Assembly: GCF_030145145.1 (NCBI RefSeq)
Contig: NZ_JAQYWD010000014.1
Span: forward strand, 61,266 to 125,265
Source of the DNA: Desulfobacula sp.
GTDB taxonomy: Bacteria > Desulfobacterota > Desulfobacteria > Desulfobacterales > Desulfobacteraceae
Direction of reading: 5' to 3'
Length of the DNA stretch: 64,000 bases
Shown here: piece by piece, positions 33,756 to 42,753 of the stretch
How positions within the stretch are numbered: position 1 is the first letter of the stretch
Layout: each line of letters starts with the position of its first letter
Notes under the pieces: generated by a model
Told to the model about the DNA's origin: nothing
Database searches by the model: none
The model's input: the letters and a program-made list of their open reading frames with translations, nothing else
Program-made: the position numbers and the translations under genes

Positions 33756-35195
33756 ATGGTAGAAATTGTTTTTCTGACACCTTTTATAACAGGCATTGTT
33801 GCTTTCTTTCTTCCTAAAGCCATGGGTCGCCAGGTTTTAGTCGGTACAGGCGCCATTCATCTGATATTGTCTCTCCTTTTATGGATGAACCGGCCGGAAG
33901 CCATTTTGAATGGCTATTTTGCCGTAACCCCGGAAGGCCTGCTATCGCTTCTGGTCATTTCTTTGCTGTTTTTCCTGATTTCCGTCTATACGATGGGTTA
34001 TCTGAAAGCCAGTGAGATCCAGTCAGAAAATATATTTATCGGATCCATGATCCTGTTCTTGTCCACCATGACCATGGTGACGCTGTCCGATCATATCATG
34101 GTCTTCTGGATTGCCATTGAAGCGACGACCCTTGCCAGTGCACCACTGATTTATACCCACAGGTCCTCAGCCTCCCTGGAAGCCACCTGGAAATATGTCC
34201 TCATTTGTTCCGTGGGGATTGCCATGGCATTGTTAGGATCTGTTTTGATTACCCTTTCCCTGGAAATCGGGAATGTTGATGTGCCACTCTCTTTTTCAGC
34301 GCTGACACAGGTTGCTGCAAAATTAGATCCCCTGTGGCTTAAAGCCGGGTTTGTCTTCATTCTGGTGGGGTATGGAACAAAAATGGGCCTTGCCCCCATG
34401 CACACATGGCTTCCGGACGCCCATAGCGAGGCACCGAGTCCGGCTTCGGCACTCTTGTCCGGTGTTCTTTTGAACTGTGCGTATCTGGGTATTTTTAAGA
34501 CACATAAGATTATGTATGCTGCCGGACTCAGTGACTTTTCAGGCACCATTCTCGTTGCGTTTGGCCTGATGTCCATCCTGGCGGCAGCCACCTTTATTCT
34601 CAAACAGAACGAGTATAAAAGAATGCTGGCCTATTCCAGTATTGAAAATATGGGCATTATTGCTTTTGGTACCGGCATTGGTGGTATCGCGGTATATGGG
34701 GCTGTGATCTGCATGATTCACCACAGCCTGATCAAATCTTCCCTGTTTTTATCCTCGGGGAATATTTTGCTGGGATATGGGGATAGAATGATTCACCGTA
34801 CGGGCGATATGGTCAGCCGGATGCCAAAAACTTTTGTTGCTTTTTTTGCCGGATTTGCCGGTATTTCAGGATTTCCGCCATTTGGGATTTTTATTGGAGA
34901 ATTGTTCATTATTGTGGGGGCATTTAGAACCGGTCACTATATAGCCGCCGGTATTTTCATCCTGAGTCTGTGTTTCATCTTTGCCGGATTTGCAAACCAG
35001 GTCATGAAGATTTCTTTTGATGATTTCAAGCAAGGGGATTCCGGCAAAACCATGGGCTTAACAGAAAAGGCCGGCATGGTCTGGCCTCAATATATCCTTT
35101 TATTGACATCCCTGATGTTGTGCTTCTTTATTCCGGATACATTATACCAAACCATTGTTGATGCAGTGACTGCCATAGGTGGGGGACTTAAATGA
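33756..35195 (+). CDS. HyfF/NuoN-like proton-pumping subunit
   Basis: The 479-residue polytopic protein has antiporter family blocks GYGTKMGLAPMHTWLPDAH (Lys and His in the channel), LAYSSIENMGIIAFG and MIHHSLIKSSLFLSSG. It is the second antiporter-like pump of the operon. Having both a HyfB-like and a HyfF-like subunit makes the membrane arm comparable with Hyf. It is 10 nt after the HyfE-like gene and overlaps the large subunit gene by 4 nt (ATGA). Confidence 0.87.
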   Translation: MVEIVFLTPFITGIVAFFLPKAMGRQVLVGTGAIHLILSLLLWMNRPEAILNGYFAVTPEGLLSLLVISLLFFLISVYTMGYLKASEIQSENIFIGSMILFLSTMTMVTLSDHIMVFWIAIEATTLASAPLIYTHRSSASLEATWKYVLICSVGIAMALLGSVLITLSLEIGNVDVPLSFSALTQVAAKLDPLWLKAGFVFILVGYGTKMGLAPMHTWLPDAHSEAPSPASALLSGVLLNCAYLGIFKTHKIMYAAGLSDFSGTILVAFGLMSILAAATFILKQNEYKRMLAYSSIENMGIIAFGTGIGGIAVYGAVICMIHHSLIKSSLFLSSGNILLGYGDRMIHRTGDMVSRMPKTFVAFFAGFAGISGFPPFGIFIGELFIIVGAFRTGHYIAAGIFILSLCFIFAGFANQVMKISFDDFKQGDSGKTMGLTEKAGMVWPQYILLLTSLMLCFFIPDTLYQTIVDAVTAIGGGLK

Positions 35196-36700
35196 GTAAC
35201 GCTTTTTTAGAAGTTTCAAATGGAGAGGCCATCGCAAGGGAAAAAATTGTTCATCTTCCCTTTAACGCGTTTCAAGAAAATGCCTTGAGTATTGTAAAAC
35301 AGGGCGGAAAAGTGGTTCAGTATTTCGGCTATAAGGACCAGGCATCCATAAAACTCATGGCTGTCTTAAGAACAGACAAGCTTCTGGTTGCAACCTGTGA
35401 TGCCCCCGAGTCTTACCCCTCATTTACGCAAATATGTGAACCCTTTCATCTGTTTGAACGGGAAATTGCCGAACAATTCGGTATCCGGCCCGAGGGTCAT
35501 CCCTGGCTGAAAATGGTCAGATACCATCCCAACTATAGAGATCTGCCGGATGTGTTTGGCAATGATTATACCAAAGACATCCCAGGCAATTATGCGTATT
35601 ATCAGGTCGATGGCGATGAAATCCATGAAGTTGCTGTGGGGCCGGTTCATGCCGGTGTGATAGAGCCGGGTCACTTCAGGTTTAATTGTATTGGCGAGCG
35701 GGTGCTTCACCTGGAAATCCAGTTGGGATACCAGCACAGGGCCGTGGAGAATCTGCTGCAAGGTGTTCAGGCAAAAAGATTGCCCATTCTTGCGGAAAAT
35801 ATTGCCGGCGATACCACTATCGGTCATGGTCTTTGCATGGCCCAGGCGGTTGAGGCTTTGACCGGGGTTCAACCGGATAACGGGGCCCAGGTGATTCGGA
35901 CCATTGCACTGGAACTGGAACGGCTTGCCAATCATATCGGGGACCTTGGGGCACTGAGCGGAGATGTTGCTTTTTTACCGCCGGCCAATTATTTTGGACG
36001 GATCAGGGGTGATTTTTTAAACCTGGCGCTTTTGTTGTGCGGGAACAGGTTCGGAAAAGGGTTGGTACGACCTGGAGGGGTTCGTTTTCCCCTGTCCGAT
36101 GATATCCGGAAAACACTTGATGAACGGATTAAAGAATTAAAACCCCAGGTGGAGCATGTTCTTGAACTTCTTTTTTCCGCTTCAACTGTCCGGACCCGGT
36201 TTGAAGACTGCGGCACTGTCAGCACCCATGATGCCGATAGACTGGGCCTGGTGGGACCGGCTGGTCGGGCAAGCGGCCTCCCCTATGATGCCAGACGGTG
36301 CTTTCCCGCGGAAGCCTATGGACGGATAGAGATTCCTGAAAATAAAAAAACTTCCGGGGATGTCTATGCCAGGGCAAAAGTCAGATATGATGAAGTATTG
36401 CAATCGATTCATATCATTCAATCTTTGATTTGGGCTCCCATTGAAACCGAATGTGTTGAAACCGGCAGTTTCGATCTGTCACCTTCGTCTTTTGTGGTAA
36501 CCGTCAATGAGGCGTGGCGGGGTGAAGTCTCCCATGTGATGGTGACGGATGAAACGGGTGCCATCCTTCGATACAAAGTCAAGGACCCGTCTTTTCACAA
36601 CTGGAACGGTCTTTCCATGGCTTTGCGGGATACTGGAATATCGGATTTCCCTTTAAATAATAAAAGTTTTAATCTTTCTTATTGTGGATTTGATCTATGA
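35192..36700 (+). CDS. NuoCD/HyfG-like large subunit lacking the NiFe cysteines
   Basis: The 502-residue protein fuses a NuoC-like part (about 1-125; FEREIAEQFGI) to a NuoD/hydrogenase large-subunit part. In true NiFe hydrogenases two CxxC motifs bind the metal. Here the first is AENIAGD (201-207) with no cysteine, and the C-terminal one is reduced to a single cysteine in SYCGFDL (Cys498). There is no cleavable C-terminal extension. This matches energy-converting hydrogenase-related (Ehr) complexes, which are thought to react with another electron acceptor. The partner of the reaction is unknown. Confidence 0.87.
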   Translation: MSNAFLEVSNGEAIAREKIVHLPFNAFQENALSIVKQGGKVVQYFGYKDQASIKLMAVLRTDKLLVATCDAPESYPSFTQICEPFHLFEREIAEQFGIRPEGHPWLKMVRYHPNYRDLPDVFGNDYTKDIPGNYAYYQVDGDEIHEVAVGPVHAGVIEPGHFRFNCIGERVLHLEIQLGYQHRAVENLLQGVQAKRLPILAENIAGDTTIGHGLCMAQAVEALTGVQPDNGAQVIRTIALELERLANHIGDLGALSGDVAFLPPANYFGRIRGDFLNLALLLCGNRFGKGLVRPGGVRFPLSDDIRKTLDERIKELKPQVEHVLELLFSASTVRTRFEDCGTVSTHDADRLGLVGPAGRASGLPYDARRCFPAEAYGRIEIPENKKTSGDVYARAKVRYDEVLQSIHIIQSLIWAPIETECVETGSFDLSPSSFVVTVNEAWRGEVSHVMVTDETGAILRYKVKDPSFHNWNGLSMALRDTGISDFPLNNKSFNLSYCGFDL

Positions 36701-36726
36701 TAATAAAAGGATAAAGAGAGTCTTAA

Positions 36727-37470
36727 ATGCTCAATACACTTAAAAACAGATTTGAACAGGGATATAGAACCTGTGCCTACCCCAATGAAAAACCGGCTGT
36801 ATTTGACCGCTATCGAGGGAAACCCATGGTCCAGAAAGGGGTGGCTGCCGAGATTGTAGAGCAGTGTGCCAAGGCCTGTCCCCAGGATGCCATTGATGTT
36901 GGCCAGAAAAAAATTGATATGGGTCGATGTGTCTTCTGCGGTGCATGTGAACGGATTTCAAACGGGGAATTTGTCAAGTTCACCAAGGATTTTGAAATTT
37001 CCACATCCCAAAAAAGTCATTTGTTGACCGATGGGAACCTGCCGGCCCTTGCCCGACATTCAAAACAGCATTTTAAACGCTTGTTCGGCCGATCCCTGCA
37101 GCTCCGTCAAGTATCCGCGGCCGGCTGTAATGCCTGTGAAGCAGATTTAAACGTGCTGGCCACCCCATTTTTTGATCTGGCACGGTTTGGGATAAACTTT
37201 GTGGCCTCCCCCCGCCATTCAGACGGGATTGTGGTGACTGGCCCTGTGTCCAGAAATATGCGAACAGCGCTTTTGCAGACCTATGAAGCCATTCCATCCC
37301 CCAAAGTCGTCATTGCGGTGGGCAGCTGCACGATAACAGGCGGTCCGTTCTGTGGAAGTCCTGAAATCGCGGAAGGTCTGGACACTATTTTGCCTGTGGA
37401 TTTATTTATTCCCGGTTGTCCACCCCATCCTCTCACCAACCTTCATGCATTGTTGACATTTTTTAAATAA
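36727..37470 (+). CDS. NuoB/HyfI-like small subunit fused to a ferredoxin-type domain
   Basis: The 247-residue protein starts with a ferredoxin-like domain whose CAKACP (47-52) and CVFCGAC (68-74) cysteines can hold one [4Fe-4S] cluster; the second cluster of normal two-cluster ferredoxin subunits is incomplete. The C-terminal half is NuoB-like, with Cys134 and Cys137 in GCNAC, Cys201 in VGSC and Cys231 in GCPPHP as ligands of the N2-type cluster. It is the last gene of the six-gene operon. This fusion replaces separate HyfH and HyfI subunits. Confidence 0.85.
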   Translation: MLNTLKNRFEQGYRTCAYPNEKPAVFDRYRGKPMVQKGVAAEIVEQCAKACPQDAIDVGQKKIDMGRCVFCGACERISNGEFVKFTKDFEISTSQKSHLLTDGNLPALARHSKQHFKRLFGRSLQLRQVSAAGCNACEADLNVLATPFFDLARFGINFVASPRHSDGIVVTGPVSRNMRTALLQTYEAIPSPKVVIAVGSCTITGGPFCGSPEIAEGLDTILPVDLFIPGCPPHPLTNLHALLTFFK

Positions 37471-37574
37471 GAATATCAACGTTTGGACGTCCGCTTTGAT
37501 GGACAGGATCAGGTTTTATTTGTTTATTGATGGTATATAATACGAACTTTTTTATATAAAAGAGGAATTTAATC

Positions 37575-38987
37575 ATGGACAAGCTAAGGCAATTGAATGA
37601 TAGAATTATCCGGCGGGTTAATGTTAATTTAGATGAATTTGATTTTGATACGGAAGGGTATGTAAATAATTCTCTTGAACATGATAAGATGTTGAAATTT
37701 TACGCATTTTATGGCATTACGTCTCAACATCCCATCTATTTCCATTTTAAAAATTCTAATATTGCGGGTAGTTATTTTCTCGGGCAGTGTTTTGTGAGCA
37801 GATCTGCCATTTATAAAAGTGATGTGAGGGGCGATGAGTTGAAACGGAAGGGGGATACGATCCGTTATAAAACAGATGTCCCCCTTATCGAAGACGAACG
37901 GATCACGATCAGAGACAGTCTTCTATATAAGACCCTTGTTCACAGCAATTCCCATAATCTGGAGAGCCCTGAGGAATTCAGTATTCAGAATACAATTTCA
38001 GCCCATTATGTGAATATCCACGGGACAACCCTTCAAGGCTGTTTCTTAGGCCCTTTTGCAACCGTTGATCAGATGAACCTTCATTCCTGTATCGTGGGTG
38101 AGTTTTCATATGTGCAGGCGGGTGAACTGTTCCATAGAAAAATCGATCCGGGTACCGTGTGGATAAGAAGCGAGCATTTTGAGTTTAAATATAAATTCAA
38201 AAAAAATATTTTAGAACATTTTGTGGGTGTCAATTCCTCCCATCAGCCCCGGGGGCTCATCTACGATTTTGTTAAAGAACGGGAACAGGATTATGAAAAG
38301 CTGTTTGATGTAATGAATCTTGAACCGATAGATGTTCCGGTGAACTCTGCCGTCAGTCGATATGCCGTGGTAAAGGGTAAAAAACGCATTGGTGAAAATG
38401 TCCTTGTGGCCCAAAGGGCTTTTTTGGAAAATGCCACAATGGGAGATGGTTCCAATGCCCAGGAAAATACCTATATTATTAATTCAACTCTTTCAGGCAA
38501 CTGCATCACCGCTCATGGTGGAAAGATCATCCATGCAGATATTGGGTTTGAAACCTTTGTGGGGTTTAATTCATTTTTAAATGGAAAAGCCCATGCCCCC
38601 ATTGATATTGGTGAAGGGTGTATTGTCATGCCACACACCATCATCGATCCGGATGGTCCCATCAAAATACCCAGTGAACATCTGATATGGGGATTTATTC
38701 TTTCTCAAGAAGATGTTAAAAACAACACGATTGCTTTCGATGATCTTGCTGAAGCCAGGGATACCCTGGTCATTGGAAAAATGGTGTTCTCCGGTAAGGG
38801 ATCCGTTTTTATTGATGTTTTCCGGAAAAGAATTGGTCAGATTTTACTGGCAAATGGTGCCCTGTTTGATAAAGGGGAAAAGCGGGGTCATGCTCAAGAT
38901 GATCAAAACATCTCCTTTAATATCATTCAACCGTATACAACTGGAAAACTTAAAGGCTTGTATCCTTCCATAAGGATTAACCCCTGA
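37575..38987 (+). CDS. Left-handed beta-helix (hexapeptide repeat) protein of unknown function
   Basis: The 470-residue protein has irregular hexapeptide-type repeats in two blocks (about 100-200 and 270-385), as in the left-handed beta-helix of acyltransferases and sugar nucleotide enzymes. No catalytic histidine motif was recognised and no nucleotidyltransferase domain is attached. It follows the Ehr-like operon after 104 nt; a perfect TATAAT at 37536 with a weak -35 could give it its own promoter. It has a good AGAGGA site. Function is unknown; I would not assign a substrate. Confidence 0.65.
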   Translation: MDKLRQLNDRIIRRVNVNLDEFDFDTEGYVNNSLEHDKMLKFYAFYGITSQHPIYFHFKNSNIAGSYFLGQCFVSRSAIYKSDVRGDELKRKGDTIRYKTDVPLIEDERITIRDSLLYKTLVHSNSHNLESPEEFSIQNTISAHYVNIHGTTLQGCFLGPFATVDQMNLHSCIVGEFSYVQAGELFHRKIDPGTVWIRSEHFEFKYKFKKNILEHFVGVNSSHQPRGLIYDFVKEREQDYEKLFDVMNLEPIDVPVNSAVSRYAVVKGKKRIGENVLVAQRAFLENATMGDGSNAQENTYIINSTLSGNCITAHGGKIIHADIGFETFVGFNSFLNGKAHAPIDIGEGCIVMPHTIIDPDGPIKIPSEHLIWGFILSQEDVKNNTIAFDDLAEARDTLVIGKMVFSGKGSVFIDVFRKRIGQILLANGALFDKGEKRGHAQDDQNISFNIIQPYTTGKLKGLYPSIRINP

Positions 38988-39393
38988 CAGAGTATTGGAC
39001 GGATATCGTATCCATAATCTGTTTCAGCCCGGGACCCATGGAAAGAGTGTCGCCGCTGCCCATTTTTTTCCCATGAGAGGTGTTTGAAACCGGAATCCTT
39101 ACCATTGTAAAGTCCTATCACCCTTGATCCGGCTTAGAAGTTTTTTAAGGTTGTTATTCGCGCCTGTTTGTTTTATAACAGATTTCAAAAAGTTTATGAA
39201 TTAAGTCGCTTATAACGGTTAATAACGTGTATATATGAACATATGATATTCATCTGGAACTAAACCTGACCAGCCAGACCTGATCTTTTCCGGATTCCTC
39301 CGGAAGGCGTGATCCAAATTGTGCCGAATGTGCTTAAACCAGGAATAACAAAATTGATATGTTGTTTTCCCGTTATGATTAAAGGAAGAATAA
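38988..39393. other. 406-nt intergenic region with a palindrome
   Basis: No gene is supported here. The clearest element is a perfect dyad TTCCGGA-ttcc-TCCGGAA at 39288-39305, about 90 nt upstream of the HTH-EIIA start. It has no T-run, so it could be an operator or a leader stem-loop. Short AT-rich inverted repeats near 39236-39262 are weaker. No sigma54 element was found. Confidence 0.45.
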
Positions 39394-40068
39394 ATGCAGT
39401 ATTCAGTTTTTGAGCTATCAAAACATTTGGGAGTTGTCCCGGACACCATTGAACGATGGGTACGGCAGGGAAAACTACCGGTTTCCAGAACAGGAAAAAA
39501 TTACCAATTTCGTATAAGTGAACTAAAAAAATGGGCCGCCACCCATAATATTTGTTTGAATCTATCAGATGAAGATCCAGCGGAAAAAAAAAGAGAATCC
39601 ATCATCTCATTGTCCAGTGCTGTCAAAAATGGAGGGATCTATTTTGATATTATCGGCGATGATGTGACGAGTGTTTTGAGAGCATGTATTAAGAAAATGT
39701 CAATCATCCATGATGATTTCAAAAAAGACCTTTTTGATCGGCTGGTAGAAAGGGAACAGGCACTTTCTACGGGTATCGGAAATGGGATTGCCATTCCGCA
39801 TCCCCGGGAGCAATTGAGCTATTTAAATGATCCTGCGGTGTCGATTTTCTTTCTTGCGGACCCAGTGGATTATAACGCATTGGATCACCAGCCCGTGTCC
39901 GTTCTTTTCTTTATATTATGCCCGGCACTGAAAATGCACTTGCAGTTATTATCTGCTTTATCATTTTGCCTCAGGGATGCACAATTCAAACGATTTCTCA
40001 ACGCCAGGCCCGATCCCCATCAATTGATTGAAAAAATCGAGATTCTGCAAACAGCAAACCCGATATAG
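39394..40068 (+). CDS. Excisionase-type HTH fused to PTS EIIA (PtsN-like)
   Basis: The 224-residue protein has an N-terminal MerR/excisionase-like helix-turn-helix (about 1-50; HLGVVPDTIERWVRQGKLP) and a C-terminal fructose/mannitol-type EIIA domain (about 80-220). The phospho-accepting histidine is His136 in GIAIPHPRE. PtsN-like EIIA proteins respond to nitrogen PTS phosphorylation and often control ion transport. A DNA-binding domain of this kind on EIIA appears in some Desulfobacterota. It precedes the ClC gene by 26 nt, so it may control that transporter; this is inference. No other PTS genes are in the window. Confidence 0.8.
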   Translation: MQYSVFELSKHLGVVPDTIERWVRQGKLPVSRTGKNYQFRISELKKWAATHNICLNLSDEDPAEKKRESIISLSSAVKNGGIYFDIIGDDVTSVLRACIKKMSIIHDDFKKDLFDRLVEREQALSTGIGNGIAIPHPREQLSYLNDPAVSIFFLADPVDYNALDHQPVSVLFFILCPALKMHLQLLSALSFCLRDAQFKRFLNARPDPHQLIEKIEILQTANPI

Positions 40069-40094
40069 CCGGCAAAATGGAGCATTCAAGTTAA

Positions 40095-41822
40095 ATGTCC
40101 ACACTAAAAAAAGGGTATAGCATTCTATACCAATGGCTGTTTCATCGGGATGACCGATTGCTGTTGATCATTGCAGGCTCTGTTGCGGGAATCTGCAGCG
40201 GCCTGGCTGCAGTGGCACTGCGGTTATCCCTTCAGACAGTCCTTGAATGGCTCCATCCGTTCCGTCATTATGGGTGGGCCTTTGTATTGCCGGCGGTTGG
40301 TGCCCTGCTGTCATCCCTTTATCTTGAAAAAATTGCCCGGGAAGGGGCAGGACATGGCGTACCGGAAGTCATATATGCGGTGTCCAGATATGGTGGGCTA
40401 TTACGATTTCGATCCAGTTATTCAAGATTGATCTCCAGTTTTTTAACCATTGGCAGCGGGGGATCTGCCGGACCGGAAGCCCCGGTGGTCATGAGCGGGT
40501 CCGCCATTGGTTCCAACATTGCCAAATTTCTTTCTTTGAACGAGCGCCAGCGAATTACGCTGGTGGGATGTGGTACCGCCGGTGCCATTGCCTCTATTTT
40601 TAATGCCCCGATTGCCGGTCTTGTCTTTGCCATTGAGGTTATCCTGGGAGAATGGAAATTTGTCAATATTATTCCCATTGCCATTGCTGCAGTGGCAGGG
40701 GCGGAAGTCAGCCAGGCCATTATTCCGGAACAGGTTATTTTTAACCACCAGACGTTTCAGGTCGGATTATTGGATATTCTGCCAAGTCTTTGTCTTGCAC
40801 TGGTTACGGCGCTGGTTTCCGTTGTATTTACAAAAACCTTACAGCAGAGCGGAAAAATTGCCCGGACCTCTTCTTTCCCCTTATGGGTTCGTGCGGTTTT
40901 TGGCGGCTGTATTGTCGGGACCATCGGGATCTTTATGCCGGTTGTACTGGGGGAAGGATACCATTTCATCCAGGAAATGATTTCCGGAACCTTTTCCCTG
41001 GGTGTTTTTATTACATTTGTAGCGGTGTTTGCAAAAATTTTTGCCACAGCCATGACACTTGGCTGGGGGGGATCAGGGGGAATATTTGCCCCCTGCCTGG
41101 TTATCGGTAGTCTCACCGGCATTGTTTTTCATAAATTCCTGCTTATCCTGCTTCCCTCTGTTGGGTGTGCAAGAGAAGGTGCATATGCCCTGCTCGGGAT
41201 GACAGGGATTATCAGCGGGGTGATGCAGGCGCCCTTAACCGGTATTTTTTTGATCGTTGAGATCACGGGGGGGTATGAGATGACACTCCCCTTAATTGTT
41301 GTGTCGTCCATCTCCTCCACCATGAGTCACTATATTGAACCGGCATCTTTTTACTTTAAAGACTTGATAGAACGGGGACAATTCTTAAGACCGGGTACGG
41401 ATGCAAGAATCCTGTCCGACTTGAATATCAGTGAGCTCATTGAGACCCGGTACACCAAGGTTTCGGGAAATATGGTGTTCAGAGAATTTATTGAGATCAT
41501 AAAAACCTCCCGCCAGAATTTTTTTCCTGTCATTGATGACCGGACCAATGAATATAAGGGGATGGTTAAAATCAGTGCGATTCGAAAATATGTCCTGGAT
41601 CCGGGAATGTATGACATGATTTTTCTAAGTCAGATTATGGATACCGAAGTGATGACCGTATCATTGGAAAATGATTTGCAGGAAGTGCTGGAAATTATGG
41701 ATATCAACGGTATGGAAACCATACCGGTTGTTGAACATGACCGGTTTGTCGGTATGATTTCAAAAACAAGAATACTGGATTTGTATCGCCGGGAATTGAT
41801 TGTACAGACCAGTGCGCATTAG
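40095..41822 (+). CDS. ClC family chloride channel/antiporter with CBS pair
   Basis: The 575-residue protein has a ClC membrane domain (about 20-425) with GSGGSAGPEAP (120-130), in which Glu128 aligns with the gating glutamate of the GxExP motif, and GGSGGIFAPCLV in the second half. CBS domains lie at about 440-500 and 512-570. The CBS pair probably lets adenine nucleotides gate ion flow. It could be a Cl- channel or a Cl-/H+ exchanger; the internal proton-glutamate was not located. It is cotranscribed with the HTH-EIIA gene (26 nt) and the USP-like gene (30 nt). Confidence 0.87.
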   Translation: MSTLKKGYSILYQWLFHRDDRLLLIIAGSVAGICSGLAAVALRLSLQTVLEWLHPFRHYGWAFVLPAVGALLSSLYLEKIAREGAGHGVPEVIYAVSRYGGLLRFRSSYSRLISSFLTIGSGGSAGPEAPVVMSGSAIGSNIAKFLSLNERQRITLVGCGTAGAIASIFNAPIAGLVFAIEVILGEWKFVNIIPIAIAAVAGAEVSQAIIPEQVIFNHQTFQVGLLDILPSLCLALVTALVSVVFTKTLQQSGKIARTSSFPLWVRAVFGGCIVGTIGIFMPVVLGEGYHFIQEMISGTFSLGVFITFVAVFAKIFATAMTLGWGGSGGIFAPCLVIGSLTGIVFHKFLLILLPSVGCAREGAYALLGMTGIISGVMQAPLTGIFLIVEITGGYEMTLPLIVVSSISSTMSHYIEPASFYFKDLIERGQFLRPGTDARILSDLNISELIETRYTKVSGNMVFREFIEIIKTSRQNFFPVIDDRTNEYKGMVKISAIRKYVLDPGMYDMIFLSQIMDTEVMTVSLENDLQEVLEIMDINGMETIPVVEHDRFVGMISKTRILDLYRRELIVQTSAH

Positions 41823-41852
41823 CTATTTTATACAGAGATCAAGGAGAAGAGG

Positions 41853-42683
41853 ATGAATTACAAATTGCTACATATTTTCAGGAATACCCCTTTTGGCAGG
41901 GAAACATTTCTTCAATCATTATATTTTTGTAAAACAATAAATGCGTTTCCTTTGGCCTATATTCCCAGGAGTGATAAATTTTTATTGTATTTTTCCAATG
42001 ATGCCGTACAGGTTGACCTGGATCATTCTTATCTGACGTCACCGGATACAGCCAAAAGCAATGCTGAGAAGTTGTTCGAGGAAATGGGAACCAAACCCAT
42101 GTTCTATGAACCTAAAAATTTTACGGCCTCTTCTTTGCCTGATATTTCAACCAATTTTGATTATTTGTGCTGCCCGCGGTCTGTCAGCGACATGTCTTCA
42201 AAAATAGGGCTGGGCCACATCGGGCCAAGGGTCAGGCGAATAATCAAGCATGCGACATTTCCGGTATTAATCACAAGTCCGGTATTTAAACCCTGGAAAA
42301 GTATTTCTGTTTTTTTCGGCGGTTCTAAGAATGCCTTGACCGCATTGACATTGGGACTGAAAATTGCCTTGGCATCAGGGCTTCCTCTGGATATCTACAC
42401 CCTGTTGGAAAAACAGGATGAAGCCTATTATCGGGAGTTGATCGAAAAAGAGGGGCTAGACGAACCGGTCACCCAATTATCTCGCCAATGGTTTTTTTAT
42501 GAAAAAGCCCATTTTGATACCATGTTGTATGACGTGCCCCATAATTCTCTCATCGTTCTGGGCGCCTATGGTCACGGGATTATTAAGGATCTCCTGCTGG
42601 GCAGCAAAATGGAGCAAATCCAGTCAACAGTGATGAACAATCTTTTAATTACAGGACCCCATTGTTCAATGTCATTGCAATAG
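41853..42683 (+). CDS. Universal stress protein-like two-domain protein
   Basis: The 276-residue protein has a USP domain in its C-terminal half, with the nucleotide-binding motif GAYGHGIIKDLLLGS (G-2x-G-9x-G). The N-terminal half is USP-like but degenerate and starts with an LLHIFRNTPFG segment. It probably binds ATP and may regulate the preceding ClC-CBS transporter, which it follows by 30 nt with an AAGGAG site. The specific role is not known. Confidence 0.72.
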   Translation: MNYKLLHIFRNTPFGRETFLQSLYFCKTINAFPLAYIPRSDKFLLYFSNDAVQVDLDHSYLTSPDTAKSNAEKLFEEMGTKPMFYEPKNFTASSLPDISTNFDYLCCPRSVSDMSSKIGLGHIGPRVRRIIKHATFPVLITSPVFKPWKSISVFFGGSKNALTALTLGLKIALASGLPLDIYTLLEKQDEAYYRELIEKEGLDEPVTQLSRQWFFYEKAHFDTMLYDVPHNSLIVLGAYGHGIIKDLLLGSKMEQIQSTVMNNLLITGPHCSMSLQ

Positions 42684-42712
42684 TCGGGTGTTCTGATTTT
42701 AAGACCAGGATC

Positions 42713-42753
42713 GCTTTTGTAAGGGTGGCCGTTTCGTTTTTTGCTACAAAAGC
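42713..42753. repeat. Inverted repeat at convergent gene ends
   Basis: GCTTTTGTA at 42713-42721 pairs with TACAAAAGC at 42745-42753. The loop is 23 nt and includes a T-run (42735-42742). The dyad overlaps the stop of the U32 gene. It may act as a weak terminator for the USP-like transcript or shape the convergent 3' ends. Confidence 0.4.

Noticed and set aside
35192..36700. Annotation as a functional NiFe hydrogenase large subunit
   Set aside because: The NiFe-binding cysteine motifs are missing and there is no C-terminal maturation extension.
39236..39262. AT-rich short inverted repeats as a CRISPR-like or attachment site
   Set aside because: Too short, not repeated with spacers, and no integrase or cas gene nearby.
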